DNA from: CAZKYP01 sp964556885
GTDB lineage: Bacteria > Planctomycetota > Phycisphaerae > Sedimentisphaerales > Anaerobacaceae
Assembly: GCA_964556885.1 (NCBI GenBank)
Contig: CAZKYP010000065.1
Span: forward strand, 1-16,645
Reading direction: 5' to 3'
Length of the DNA stretch: 16,645 nt
Below, piece after piece: positions 5,750 through 12,599 of this stretch. Each line of letters opens with the position of its first letter. The first letter of the stretch is position 1. The notes under the pieces are model-generated. The model made no database searches. It was not told the origin of the DNA and was given only the letters and a program-made list of their open reading frames with translations. The position numbers and the translations under genes were made by a program.

Positions 5750-6796
5750 ATGGGTTATTTTCGGGATAATGTTGAGGAAATGAAGGGATACGAGCCGGGT
5801 TTTCAGCCTAAGCAAACCGATATTGTCAAGCTGAATACCAACGAGAATCCCTATCCTCCTTCGGGCCAGGTTATGAAGGTGCTAAGCGGCATAACCGCCG
5901 AGCAGCTCCGCCGCTATCCCGACCCGGTTGGCAACCAGTTCAGACATGCGGCGGCCGAGATTCACGGCGTAAGTCCCGAGAATATAATGTGCTGCAACGG
6001 CGGCGACGATTTGCTGGCCATTGCCTTTCGGGCGTTCTGTGATGAAAAGCGGGCCGCAGCCTACCCGGTCCCGACGTATTCGCTCTACCCGGTTTTGGCG
6101 AAACTGCAAAATTGCAGGGCAATTGAGATTCCGTTCGACGCCGAGTTCAACCTGCCGGCCAAACTTGCGTCTGCAAATGCGGCTTTGACAATTGTCTGTA
6201 ATCCGAATGCGCCGAGCGGCAGCTTTGTCAAAGTCGAAGAATTAGCTTCACTGGCCGATGAAATAAGCGGTGTATTGCTGATCGACGAGGCATACGTGGA
6301 TTTTGCCGAGAATAATTGCCTGGAATTGATAAAAGAGTTCGACAATGTGATTATTCTACGGTCTATGAGCAAGGGATACGGTCTTGCGGGGATGCGGTTC
6401 GGGTATGCAATCGCCAGTCCGGATTTAATAACCGGCCTGATGAAGGTCAAGGATTCCTACAATGTGGACGCAGTTGCAATAGCCGCAGCGACAGCCGCAA
6501 TAAAAGACCAGGCGTATTTCAATGAAAACGTCAAGAAGATAAATGCCGAGCGTGCCAGGCTGACTGAACGGCTGAGAGAGCTTGGTTTTACGGTTCCTGA
6601 CAGTAATTCGAATTTTTTATTTGTACAATGTATTAAAATCAAAGCGGCCGATGTTTATGAAAAGCTGACGCAGAAAAATATATACGTAAGATATTTCACA
6701 CATCCCGGTCTTGAGGATAAGCTTAGAATCAGCGTCGGCACACCCGAGCAGGACGAGACGCTGCTTTCGACCTTAAAAGAAATCTTATCGAAATAG
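5750..6796 (+). CDS. hisC: Histidinol-phosphate aminotransferase
   Basis: PLP enzyme of fold type I that converts imidazole-acetol phosphate and glutamate to histidinol phosphate and 2-oxoglutarate, a late step of histidine synthesis. The 348 residues are the usual length. Visible signatures: NTNENPYPPS at 29-38, the N-terminal substrate loop; NPNAPSG with N151; DEAYVDF with D179 and Y182; and SMSKGYGLAGMRFGYA with the PLP lysine K208. The C-terminal arginine region reads LRISVGTPEQ. The start is ATG 5750, with a weak GAG 6 bp upstream. hisB starts 10 bp after its stop, so the two form a histidine operon. It is the first gene of the core plus-strand block that runs to ruvB. Confidence 0.95.
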   Translation: MGYFRDNVEEMKGYEPGFQPKQTDIVKLNTNENPYPPSGQVMKVLSGITAEQLRRYPDPVGNQFRHAAAEIHGVSPENIMCCNGGDDLLAIAFRAFCDEKRAAAYPVPTYSLYPVLAKLQNCRAIEIPFDAEFNLPAKLASANAALTIVCNPNAPSGSFVKVEELASLADEISGVLLIDEAYVDFAENNCLELIKEFDNVIILRSMSKGYGLAGMRFGYAIASPDLITGLMKVKDSYNVDAVAIAAATAAIKDQAYFNENVKKINAERARLTERLRELGFTVPDSNSNFLFVQCIKIKAADVYEKLTQKNIYVRYFTHPGLEDKLRISVGTPEQDETLLSTLKEILSK

Positions 6797-6806
6797 GAAT
6801 ATTTTC

Positions 6807-7391
6807 ATGGAAGCAAGAACAGCTACAATTCAAAGAAAAACGAAAGAAACCGATGTCACGGTCCGGCTCAACCTGGACGGCGTCGGCAAATATGAGATTG
6901 ACAGCGGCGTCGGGTTTCTGGACCACATGCTTACGCACCTGAGTAAGCACAGCCGGATTGACATGGTCATCAGGGCAAAAGGCGACCTCGAGGTCGATGC
7001 GCACCATACGGTTGAAGATATTGCTATATGCCTGGGCGAATGCCTTGTCAAGGCGCTCGGCGACAAAAAGGGGATCGCTCGGTACGGGTACAGCTCCGTG
7101 CCGATGGAGGACGCCCTTGCAAATGTATCCATCGATTTGTCCGGCAGGGCGGCCTGCGTATATAATGTCCAGTACCGAACGGACAAAATCGGCGACTTCG
7201 ACGTCGAATGTATCGAGGAGATGCTTCGCAGCTTTTCGAACAACGGCAGGTTCAATCTGCATATAAACGTGCCGTACGGAACGAACAGCCATCATATTGC
7301 AGAGGCGATTTTCAAGGGACTGGGCAAATCGCTCGGCACCGCCGTCGGCATCCAGGGGACGGACGTCCCGAGCACGAAGGGTGTGTTGTGA
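6807..7391 (+). CDS. hisB: Imidazoleglycerol-phosphate dehydratase
   Basis: Manganese-dependent dehydratase that turns imidazoleglycerol phosphate into imidazole-acetol phosphate, the substrate of HisC next door. The monofunctional 194-residue form is present; the phosphatase domain fused to it in E. coli is absent. The two metal-binding repeats are clear: FLDHMLTHLSKH (38-48) with DAHHTVEDIAICLGE (H66, H67, E70, D71), and GTNSHHIAEAIFKGLG (H162, H163, E166). ATG 6807 has AGGA at 6795-6798, which overlaps the hisC stop codon, so coupled translation is likely. The stop TGA (7389-7391) overlaps the GTG start of ispF by 4 bp. Secure assignment. Confidence 0.96.
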   Translation: MEARTATIQRKTKETDVTVRLNLDGVGKYEIDSGVGFLDHMLTHLSKHSRIDMVIRAKGDLEVDAHHTVEDIAICLGECLVKALGDKKGIARYGYSSVPMEDALANVSIDLSGRAACVYNVQYRTDKIGDFDVECIEEMLRSFSNNGRFNLHINVPYGTNSHHIAEAIFKGLGKSLGTAVGIQGTDVPSTKGVL

Positions 7392-7900
7392 TTGAAGAAC
7401 CTAAACCAGAATACAGAAGTGGAATCGGAACCGATATCCACAGGATCGTTGAGGACAGGAAACTGATGCTCTGCGGCGTTTATGTGCCGTACCCTGCCGG
7501 GCTGGCAGGTCACAGCGATGGCGATGTCGGCCTGCACGCGGTTATCGACGCCCTGTTAGGGGCGAGCGGTATGGGTGACATAGGAATGTTGTTTCCCGAT
7601 ACGGACCCGCGGTGGAAAGACGCCGACAGCAAGGAGCTTCTTTTTATCGTCAAGGAGCAGCTCGAAGAAAAAAAGTGGGAAGTAGTCAACATTGATTTGA
7701 TTATACACGCCGAAGAGCCTAAACTCGGCCCGTTCAAGGGCCAGATGAAAAGGTGTATCGCAGGGCTGTTGGGTATCGATTTTACAGCGGTCAATGTTAA
7801 GGCTAAAACCAACGAAGGTTTCGGCGACGTCGGCGCCGGCCAGGCAATGGCCGCTACGGCAATCGTACTTCTGAAAAAGAAAAGAAGAAGAACACTTTAA
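7388..7900 (+). CDS. ispF: 2-C-methyl-D-erythritol 2,4-cyclodiphosphate synthase
   Basis: MEP-pathway isoprenoid enzyme that cyclises CDP-ME 2-phosphate to MEcPP with loss of CMP; active as a homotrimer. With the GTG start at 7388 the protein has 170 residues, close to the family norm. The frame is open further upstream to 7208, but that lies inside hisB. The GTGA overlap with hisB and a normal N-terminus support GTG. Metal ligands are present: D16 and H18 in GTDIHR and H42 in GHSDGDVGLHA. DALLGASGMGDIGMLFPDTD is intact. The C-terminal signature is unusual: NVKAKTNEGFGDVGAGQAM has Ala and Gln where E. coli has the Arg and Glu of GRGEGIA. The tail KKKRRRTL is very basic. Grouped with his genes only by position. 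Confidence 0.93.
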   Translation: MIEEPKPEYRSGIGTDIHRIVEDRKLMLCGVYVPYPAGLAGHSDGDVGLHAVIDALLGASGMGDIGMLFPDTDPRWKDADSKELLFIVKEQLEEKKWEVVNIDLIIHAEEPKLGPFKGQMKRCIAGLLGIDFTAVNVKAKTNEGFGDVGAGQAMAATAIVLLKKKRRRTL

Positions 7901-7932
7901 ATGATTAATGATAAATGATTATTGATTATTAA
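7901..7932. repeat. AT-rich degenerate leader repeat upstream of cysS
   Basis: Repeated words ATGATTAATGATAAATGATT and ATTGATTATT follow the ispF stop directly. This is the reverse-complement style of the repeat before rpe (AATAATCAAT). The cysS start lies about 57 bp further on, with AAGG upstream of its ATG. Confidence 0.45.
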
Positions 7933-7989
7933 AAGAAAAACTGAATATTATAATCGACACAGACAAATATTTATTGAAGGTATTCATAG

Positions 7990-9069
7990 ATGGGATTACA
8001 GCTTCATAACAGCCTGACGAGAAACAAGATGGAATTTGTGCCGTTGCAGAAAGACCACGTAGGTATTTACGTCTGCGGGCCGACCGTATACGGACATGCG
8101 CATCTTGGCCATGCGAAAAGCTACGTGAGTTTCGACGTTCTTGTCAGGTATCTGCGTTATCTGGGATATAACGTTACGTATATACAGAATATTACCGACG
8201 TTGGGCACCTGACCGACGATGCGGACGAAGGTGAGGACAAGATAGCGAAAGCCGCAAAGAAGGAAAAGGTGCATCCGATGGCACTGGCCGAAATCTATAC
8301 CCGCAGCTTCTTCGAGGACATGGACAGACTGAACTGCGTTCGGCCCGATATCAGCCCGCGGGCCAGCGGTCATATTGTCGAGCAGATAGAATTGGTTAAA
8401 ACGCTTCTGGAAAAAGGCTGCGCGTACGAGGTCAACGGCTCAGTGTATTTCGATGTGTCCAAGTTCCCGGAATACGGGAAACTTTCCGGCAGAAATATCG
8501 AGGAAATGATGGCCGGTGCACGTGTAGAGGTCTCGCCTGAGAAAAAGAATCCGGCGGATTTTGCACTATGGAAGAAGGCCGAGCCGAATCATATCATGCA
8601 GTGGCCGAGTCCCTGGGGGATGGGCTATCCGGGCTGGCATCTGGAATGCTCGGTAATGAGTATGAAATATTTGGGTGCTACGATTGACATTCACGGCGGC
8701 GGTCTGGAAAACCAGTTCCCGCATCACGAATGTGAGATTGCCCAGTCAGAGGCGGCCAACGGCGTGCCGTTTGTTCGATACTGGCTGCATAACAATATGG
8801 TCACCGTGGACGGTCAGAAGATGGGCAAGAGTCTGAATAATTTCATCACGCTCAAGCAGGCCTTTTCCGGTGCGCACGAGAGACTGACCAGAAGTTACGA
8901 CCCGCTGGCGGTAAGGCAGTTGATTCTGAACAGCCATTACAGAAGCCCGCTGGATTTTTCGGATGCGGCCCTTTTCGCGGCGCAGAGCGGCTCCAAGAGA
9001 GTCAATGAAGCAGTCCAGGCTCTGCGAAGAGCGATAGCCGCATCAAAAGAGGGGCCGATTGACGCCTAA
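7990..9069 (+). CDS. cysS: Cysteinyl-tRNA synthetase, catalytic part, ended by in-frame TAA
   Basis: Class I aminoacyl-tRNA synthetase that charges tRNA-Cys. The 359 residues before the stop hold the whole catalytic core: CGPTVYGHAHLGHAK with the HIGH-like H38-L-G-H41; zinc ligands C29, C220 (WHLECS), H245 and E249 (FPHHECE); and the KMSKS loop as KMGKS at 277-281. ATG 7990 is preceded by AAGG. A TAA at 9067-9069, codon 360, breaks the frame. The same frame continues without change through the family's C-terminal part to 9468, giving a normal full length of 492 codons. Explanations are a base error in assembly, a recent nonsense mutation, or a gene that works in two pieces. TAA ends several other genes here (rpe, accD, ispF, ruvA), so recoding of TAA is unlikely. 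Confidence 0.93.
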   Translation: MGLQLHNSLTRNKMEFVPLQKDHVGIYVCGPTVYGHAHLGHAKSYVSFDVLVRYLRYLGYNVTYIQNITDVGHLTDDADEGEDKIAKAAKKEKVHPMALAEIYTRSFFEDMDRLNCVRPDISPRASGHIVEQIELVKTLLEKGCAYEVNGSVYFDVSKFPEYGKLSGRNIEEMMAGARVEVSPEKKNPADFALWKKAEPNHIMQWPSPWGMGYPGWHLECSVMSMKYLGATIDIHGGGLENQFPHHECEIAQSEAANGVPFVRYWLHNNMVTVDGQKMGKSLNNFITLKQAFSGAHERLTRSYDPLAVRQLILNSHYRSPLDFSDAALFAAQSGSKRVNEAVQALRRAIAASKEGPIDA

Positions 9070-9468
9070 ACGGCCGAGCAGTTGACACAGTTGAGAGAGA
9101 AATTCGAAGCGGCAATGAACGACGACCTGAATACTTCCATTGCTCTGTCGGTTATATTCGAGCTGGTCCGGCTTAGCAACAAGCTGCTCGAAAACGGCAA
9201 CGCAACGACGGGAACGCTTAATGCCGTCGATGTCTTGTTCAGCAGGCTGGGCGGTGATTGCCTTGGAATAGTAAAAGACGAATACCTGCAAACGAGCACT
9301 ACGGCGGTCGATTTAACGGACAAGCTGGTGAATGTTTTAATCGAGCAGAGAAACGAGGCCCGCCGGAACAAGGATTTTGTAAAAGCCGACGTACTTCGTG
9401 ACAAGCTGGATGAGATGGGGATTATACTGGAAGATAAACCTGACGGGACCACCTGGAGGCTAAAATGA
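9070..9468 (+). pseudogene. cysS: Cysteinyl-tRNA synthetase, C-terminal (tRNA-binding) part after in-frame stop
   Basis: In-frame continuation of cysS behind TAA 9067-9069, about 132 residues. It contains LREKFEAAMNDDLNTSIAL, a standard CysRS DALR-domain segment, then LIEQRNEARRNKDFVKADVL and RDKLDEMGIILEDKPDGT, the canonical C-terminus with the anticodon-binding helices. If translated separately it could start at TTG 9082 or ATG 9115; neither has a clear Shine-Dalgarno. The sequence shows no decay beyond the single stop, which argues for a recent mutation, a base error or continued function as a second polypeptide. Its TGA overlaps the ruvC ATG by 4 bp. Confidence 0.8.
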
Positions 9469-9956
9469 GAATACTCGGAATCGATCCGGGTTTGCAGGTC
9501 TGCGGATATGCCTGTCTGGATGCCGACGGTGACAACGAGAGCCTGGTTGAAGCGGGCGTTCTTCGTATACCGAACGACTTGCCGCTGGCGGAAAGACTGA
9601 ACAGGATTGCCGAGGATGCTCAGTCGATCCTGAATAGCTTAAAGCCCGAAGTCGTCGCTGTTGAAGAGCTTTACTCGCATTATGCCCATCCGAAGACCGC
9701 GATATTGATGGGGCACGCCAGAGGTGTTATATTACAAAAATGCGCCGAAGCGGGCATTGAAGTCAGGAGCTTCAGCGCGACGCGAATAAAAAAGTCGATT
9801 ACCGGCAATGGCCGGGCGTCGAAGGAGCAGGTGCAAAGGACCATTCGAACAATCCTGGCTCTGCGGGAGCTGCCCGAGCCGAATGATGTGGCGGATGCCA
9901 TAGCGGCGGCGATGTGCTGTGCCGGTGAAATCAACAGGGTGTTGCTGAGTAAATGA
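9465..9956 (+). CDS. ruvC: Crossover junction endodeoxyribonuclease RuvC
   Basis: Holliday junction resolvase, a dimeric RNase H-fold nuclease that cuts junctions held by RuvAB during recombination and fork repair. The 163 residues carry all four catalytic acids: D7 in LGIDPGL, E67 in VAVEELY, and D141 and D144 in NDVADAIAAAM. Start ATG 9465 overlaps the TGA of the cysS frame by 4 bp (ATGA), implying coupling to cysS translation. This matters if the internal cysS stop reduces ribosome traffic. ruvA follows after 7 bp and ruvB after that, the classical ruvCAB order. No oddities in sequence. Confidence 0.96.
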   Translation: MRILGIDPGLQVCGYACLDADGDNESLVEAGVLRIPNDLPLAERLNRIAEDAQSILNSLKPEVVAVEELYSHYAHPKTAILMGHARGVILQKCAEAGIEVRSFSATRIKKSITGNGRASKEQVQRTIRTILALRELPEPNDVADAIAAAMCCAGEINRVLLSK

Positions 9957-9963
9957 AAATATT

Positions 9964-10593
9964 ATGATTGCGAAAATTGAAGGAGAACTCGTTAAGCTCG
10001 ATGCCGAAAGCTGCCTGGTTCAGGTCGGCCCCATCGGTTACGAGGTAATGCTGCCGGGCTATTGTGTAAGCGCTCTGTCCGGGCGGGTCGGCTCGGATAT
10101 TTCTCTGTGCACGATGGAATATTACGAAGGGACGCTGGGCGGCGGCAACCTGATACCGAGAATTGTCGGCTTTCTGAATGCAAGTGAGAAGGACTTTTTT
10201 ACGAAGTATATCAGCGTCAAGGGGGTGGGTATAAGAAAAGGTCTGCGGTCGTTGAGCATACCCATTGCAACGATAGCGGCCGCGATTGAAAACGGCGACG
10301 ACAAGACGTTGATGTCACTGCCGACGATAGGCAGGAGGATGGCCCAGCAGATTATCACCGAGCTGCGCGGCAAGCTGCAGGTTTTTGCGGGCGAAGCCGA
10401 ACCATCCAAAACGACGGGGGCCGGATTCAGGCCGTTCCAGATTGAGGCCCTGGAAATCCTTATCGCCTGGGGCGAGAAAAGGGCCGAAGCAATGGAACTG
10501 GTCGAGATGGCCTGCCGCAAACACCCCGATATTAAGTCAGCCGAAGCGCTCGTGCCTCTGGTGTATAGATTGAAACAGGGAGTTGAAGTCTAA
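9964..10593 (+). CDS. ruvA: Holliday junction branch migration protein RuvA
   Basis: Tetrameric protein that binds four-way junctions and loads RuvB motors. The 209 residues include a family-type N-terminus MIAKIEGELVKLD and GPIGYEVMLPG (OB domain). The two helix-hairpin-helix motifs are recognisable as KYISVKGVGIRKGLRSL and SLPTIGRRMAQQIITELRG. The C-terminal three-helix domain that touches RuvB follows at about 145-209. The OB-domain loop that in E. coli carries the acidic pin (REDA) is replaced by EYYEGTLGGGNLIP (52-65), several residues longer, leaving E52 and E55 as the only acids. ATG 9964 lies 7 bp after ruvC. A 78-bp AT-rich leader separates it from ruvB. Confidence 0.93.
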   Translation: MIAKIEGELVKLDAESCLVQVGPIGYEVMLPGYCVSALSGRVGSDISLCTMEYYEGTLGGGNLIPRIVGFLNASEKDFFTKYISVKGVGIRKGLRSLSIPIATIAAAIENGDDKTLMSLPTIGRRMAQQIITELRGKLQVFAGEAEPSKTTGAGFRPFQIEALEILIAWGEKRAEAMELVEMACRKHPDIKSAEALVPLVYRLKQGVEV

Positions 10594-10597
10594 AGGG

Positions 10598-10671
10598 AAT
10601 TACGAATATCGAATGTCGAATTTTGAATTTAGAAAAATAGTCAATAGTCAATATTAAATAGTAAATTACAA
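10598..10671. repeat. AT-rich degenerate leader repeat upstream of ruvB
   Basis: Two repeat styles in a row: TACGAATATCGAATGTCGAA, then AGTCAATAGTCAATATTAAA running up to the ruvB ATG. There is no Shine-Dalgarno in the last 20 bases. Related words precede rpe, cysS and the second MntA/HepT pair; a reverse-orientation version lies at 12430-12450. Confidence 0.5.
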
Positions 10672-11718
10672 ATGGCGATAGGAAGAATCATAAGCGGTCA
10701 GTCACTGAATGAAACTGAGGAAAGTTTCAACGTTTCGCTAAGGCCGAAGCTGCTGGATGAATGTATCGGCCAGGCCAATGTTAAAAGCAAATTGGCGATT
10801 GCTATGACTGCCGCCAAGCAGAGGGGCGAGCCGCTGGAGCATATTCTGTTCTACGGGCCGCCCGGCCTGGGCAAAACTACCCTGGCCAACGTCGTTGCGA
10901 ATGAAATGGGCGCGAGAATACGCTGCTCATCCGGTCCGGCCCTGACGAAAGCCGGGGACGTTATGGGCCTTTTGAGTAATATCAACACTGGCGATGTGCT
11001 GTTTATCGACGAGATTCACCGGCTCAGCACGCCGGTCGAGGAGTTCATATATCCGGCGATGGAGGATTTCAAGGTTGATTTTACCGTCGACAGCGGCCTG
11101 CACGCCAAGACGATAAATTTCCCCCTCAAGCGTTTCACCTTGATCGGCGCGACGACGCGGGCCGGATTGCTCAGCGCCCCGCTTCGCAGCCGGTTCGGGA
11201 TGTTATACCACCTGGACTTCTACAACAGCGAAGAATTGACGCTGATTCTGAAAAGGTCGGCGGAATTGTTACAGTTGCAGTACGAAGACGACACGCTGGA
11301 ATTGATTGCGGACCGCTCCCGCGGGACACCGAGGGTGGCGAACCGATTGCTCAAACGCGTTCGCGATTACGCGCAGGTCAAAGGTTCCGGCCTGCTCAGC
11401 ACCGGTATCGTCGAAAGCTCGCTGAAGATGGAACAGATCGATTCACTCGGGCTGGACGAGCTGGACAGGGCTTTTTTGCGGGCATTGGTCAATGTTTACG
11501 AAGGCGGGCCGGCCGGCATCGAAGCAATCGCCGCAACACTGGGAGAAGAGAGAGACACCCTTGAAGATGTGGTCGAGCCGTACCTTTTACAAATAGGTTT
11601 CCTGCGTCGGACCAAACGCGGCCGCGAAATCACGCAGCAAGCCTGCGAACACCTTGGATTAAAGGTCCGAAGAAAAAAGAAAGCCAACGAAGGGCCTGAA
11701 CTATTCGAAGCGGATTAG
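10672..11718 (+). CDS. ruvB: Holliday junction branch migration ATPase RuvB
   Basis: Hexameric AAA+ motor that drives branch migration at RuvA-bound Holliday junctions. Normal length of 348 residues. Walker A GPPGLGKT at 62-69, Walker B VLFIDEIHR with D113-E114, sensor 1 LIGATTRAG, the arginine finger segment SRFGMLYHLDFY, sensor 2 GTPRVANRLLKRVRDYA, and the C-terminal winged helix ending in the typical IGFLRRTKRGREIT. ATG 10672 gives the usual short N-terminus before the LRPKLLDECIGQ motif. It is spaced 78 bp from ruvA by an AT-rich repeated leader, so it may have its own promoter. It is the last core gene before the hairpin-repeat/GIY-YIG region. Confidence 0.97.
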   Translation: MAIGRIISGQSLNETEESFNVSLRPKLLDECIGQANVKSKLAIAMTAAKQRGEPLEHILFYGPPGLGKTTLANVVANEMGARIRCSSGPALTKAGDVMGLLSNINTGDVLFIDEIHRLSTPVEEFIYPAMEDFKVDFTVDSGLHAKTINFPLKRFTLIGATTRAGLLSAPLRSRFGMLYHLDFYNSEELTLILKRSAELLQLQYEDDTLELIADRSRGTPRVANRLLKRVRDYAQVKGSGLLSTGIVESSLKMEQIDSLGLDELDRAFLRALVNVYEGGPAGIEAIAATLGEERDTLEDVVEPYLLQIGFLRRTKRGREITQQACEHLGLKVRRKKKANEGPELFEAD

Positions 11719-11751
11719 CAAGGTATCAGCTATATTGCAAAGAGGCTGGAT

Positions 11752-11789
11752 GAGATTGCTGCGGCCTAAAAGACAGGCCTCGCAATGAC
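11752..11789 (+). repeat. Hairpin repeat copy 1 (38 nt)
   Basis: Layout on the plus strand: arm GAGATTGC, spacer TGC, stem GGCCT, 7-nt loop AAAAGAC, complementary stem AGGCC, arm TCGCAATGAC. It lies 33 bp after the ruvB stop and could affect its 3' end. Confidence 0.8.
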
Positions 11790-11877
11790 AACGAAACATA
11801 GGTTGTAATTGTAACCAACGGAACCGAAGGTGTTACAGTATAACAATGTTAACGTTAAATCGTCATAATCTCACATT

Positions 11878-11921
11878 GTCATTGCGAAGCCCGATGTCGT
11901 TAATCGGGCTGTGGCAATCTC
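11878..11921 (-). repeat. Hairpin repeat copy 2 (44 nt), left inverted copy
   Basis: Read on the minus strand: arm GAGATTGC, spacer CAC, stem AGCCCGAT, loop TAACGAC, perfect complementary stem ATCGGGCT, arm TCGCAATGAC. It is the inverted partner of copy 3 (38 of 44 positions agree). It stands 20 bp before the GIY-YIG start codon. Confidence 0.88.
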
Positions 11922-11941
11922 ATACGTTGCGAGATTAATTA

Positions 11942-12232
11942 ATGAGTGTGAGACAGTTTTATGTTTACATAATGACAAATAAAACAAATACTGTTCTGTA
12001 TACAGGTATAACGAATAGTCTCAGAAGGCGGGTATATCAGCATAAACAAAAACTCGTTGACGGTTTTACGAAAAGATATAATGTTGTCAAACTTGTCTAC
12101 TACGAAGTATTTAGTGATTGTATGAGTGCGATCCGAAGAGAAAAACAGATAAAGGCCGGCCCTCGTCGGAAGAAGGAGGAACTGATAAACAACATGAATC
12201 CTGAGTGGCGTGATCTGTACGAAGACTTATGA
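11942..12232 (+). CDS. GIY-YIG nuclease domain protein, flanked by inverted repeats
   Basis: A 96-residue single-domain GIY-YIG nuclease of the short UvrC-N-terminal-like/YhbQ type. The domain fills the protein: FYVYIMTN (the GIY motif as YVY, 7-9), VLYTGITNSLRRRVYQH (the YIG motif as YTG at 20-22, catalytic-type Arg in 28-30, H34), YYEVF, and AIRREKQIKAGPRRKKEELI with the probable metal-binding Glu67. The C-terminus NPEWRDLYEDL is typical. Small proteins of this type are common and mostly uncharacterised. There is no Shine-Dalgarno; the ATG follows TTAATTA. The stop TGA (12230-12232) uses the first two bases of the downstream repeat. The gene is the only content between 44-bp inverted repeats at 11878-11921 and 12231-12274, so it may travel with them or act on them. 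Confidence 0.9.
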   Translation: MSVRQFYVYIMTNKTNTVLYTGITNSLRRRVYQHKQKLVDGFTKRYNVVKLVYYEVFSDCMSAIRREKQIKAGPRRKKEELINNMNPEWRDLYEDL

Positions 12233-12274
12233 GATTGCCACGTCCCGATAAACGACATCGAGACTCGCAATGAC
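12231..12274 (+). repeat. Hairpin repeat copy 3 (44 nt), right inverted copy
   Basis: Arm GAGATTGC, spacer CAC, stem GTCCCGAT, loop AAACGAC, stem ATCGAGAC (one mismatch, a C-A pair on this strand and a G-U wobble on the other), arm TCGCAATGAC. Its first two bases complete the stop codon of the GIY-YIG gene. Confidence 0.88.
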
Positions 12275-12312
12275 AGGGGGGATTGTAATTATTTATTCGT
12301 TTGGCAACAAAA

Positions 12313-12350
12313 GAGATTGCTGCGACCCACACGGCGGGTCTCGCAATGAT
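12313..12350 (+). repeat. Hairpin repeat copy 4 (38 nt)
   Basis: Arm GAGATTGC, spacer TGC, stem GACCC, loop ACACGGC, complementary stem GGGTC, arm TCGCAATGAT. Same layout as copy 1, but with a different stem sequence that still pairs perfectly. Confidence 0.8.
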
Positions 12351-12444
12351 AAAAAGGGATTGCAAAGAGTCAAACTGGGGGATGGGTATGATATCTTTAC
12401 GTCTGGATACGTGGAAAATTTACCGTTAGTGATTGACTATTTTA

Positions 12445-12499
12445 ATAAAAGTGGAAGAATATTGAACAGATTGTTTGTATCCACAGTAAATAAATGAAG
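12445..12499. repeat. 55-nt duplication, left side of N gap
   Basis: Identical base for base to 12600-12654 on the other side of the N run. Most simply this is the unmerged overlap of two contig ends and not a biological repeat. Confidence 0.9.
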
Positions 12500-12599
12500 N
12501 NNNNNNNNNNNNNNNNNNNNNNNNNNNNNNNNNNNNNNNNNNNNNNNNNNNNNNNNNNNNNNNNNNNNNNNNNNNNNNNNNNNNNNNNNNNNNNNNNNN
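12500..12599. other. Assembly gap (100 Ns)
   Basis: Exactly 100 Ns flanked by the same 55 nt on both sides. The real genome may have no gap here. Confidence 0.95.

Noticed and set aside
9067..9069. Recoding of the internal cysS stop to selenocysteine or pyrrolysine
   Set aside because: The codon is TAA; selenocysteine uses TGA and pyrrolysine TAG. TAA is also used as a true stop in several neighbouring genes.
7990..9069. Truncated cysS as an MshC-type mycothiol ligase, given the GT4 and PIG-L genes nearby
   Set aside because: The missing C-terminal CysRS domain follows immediately in the same frame, so it is a broken or split CysRS and not a dedicated short paralogue.
11752..12350. CRISPR array
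   Set aside because: The repeats are palindromic with variable stems, unequal spacing and mixed orientation, with a gene between them, and no cas genes are present.
12270..12497. 75-codon plus-strand frame after the GIY-YIG gene
   Set aside because: It runs through hairpin repeat copy 4 and the edge of the assembly join. Its protein is partly a translation of the repeat.
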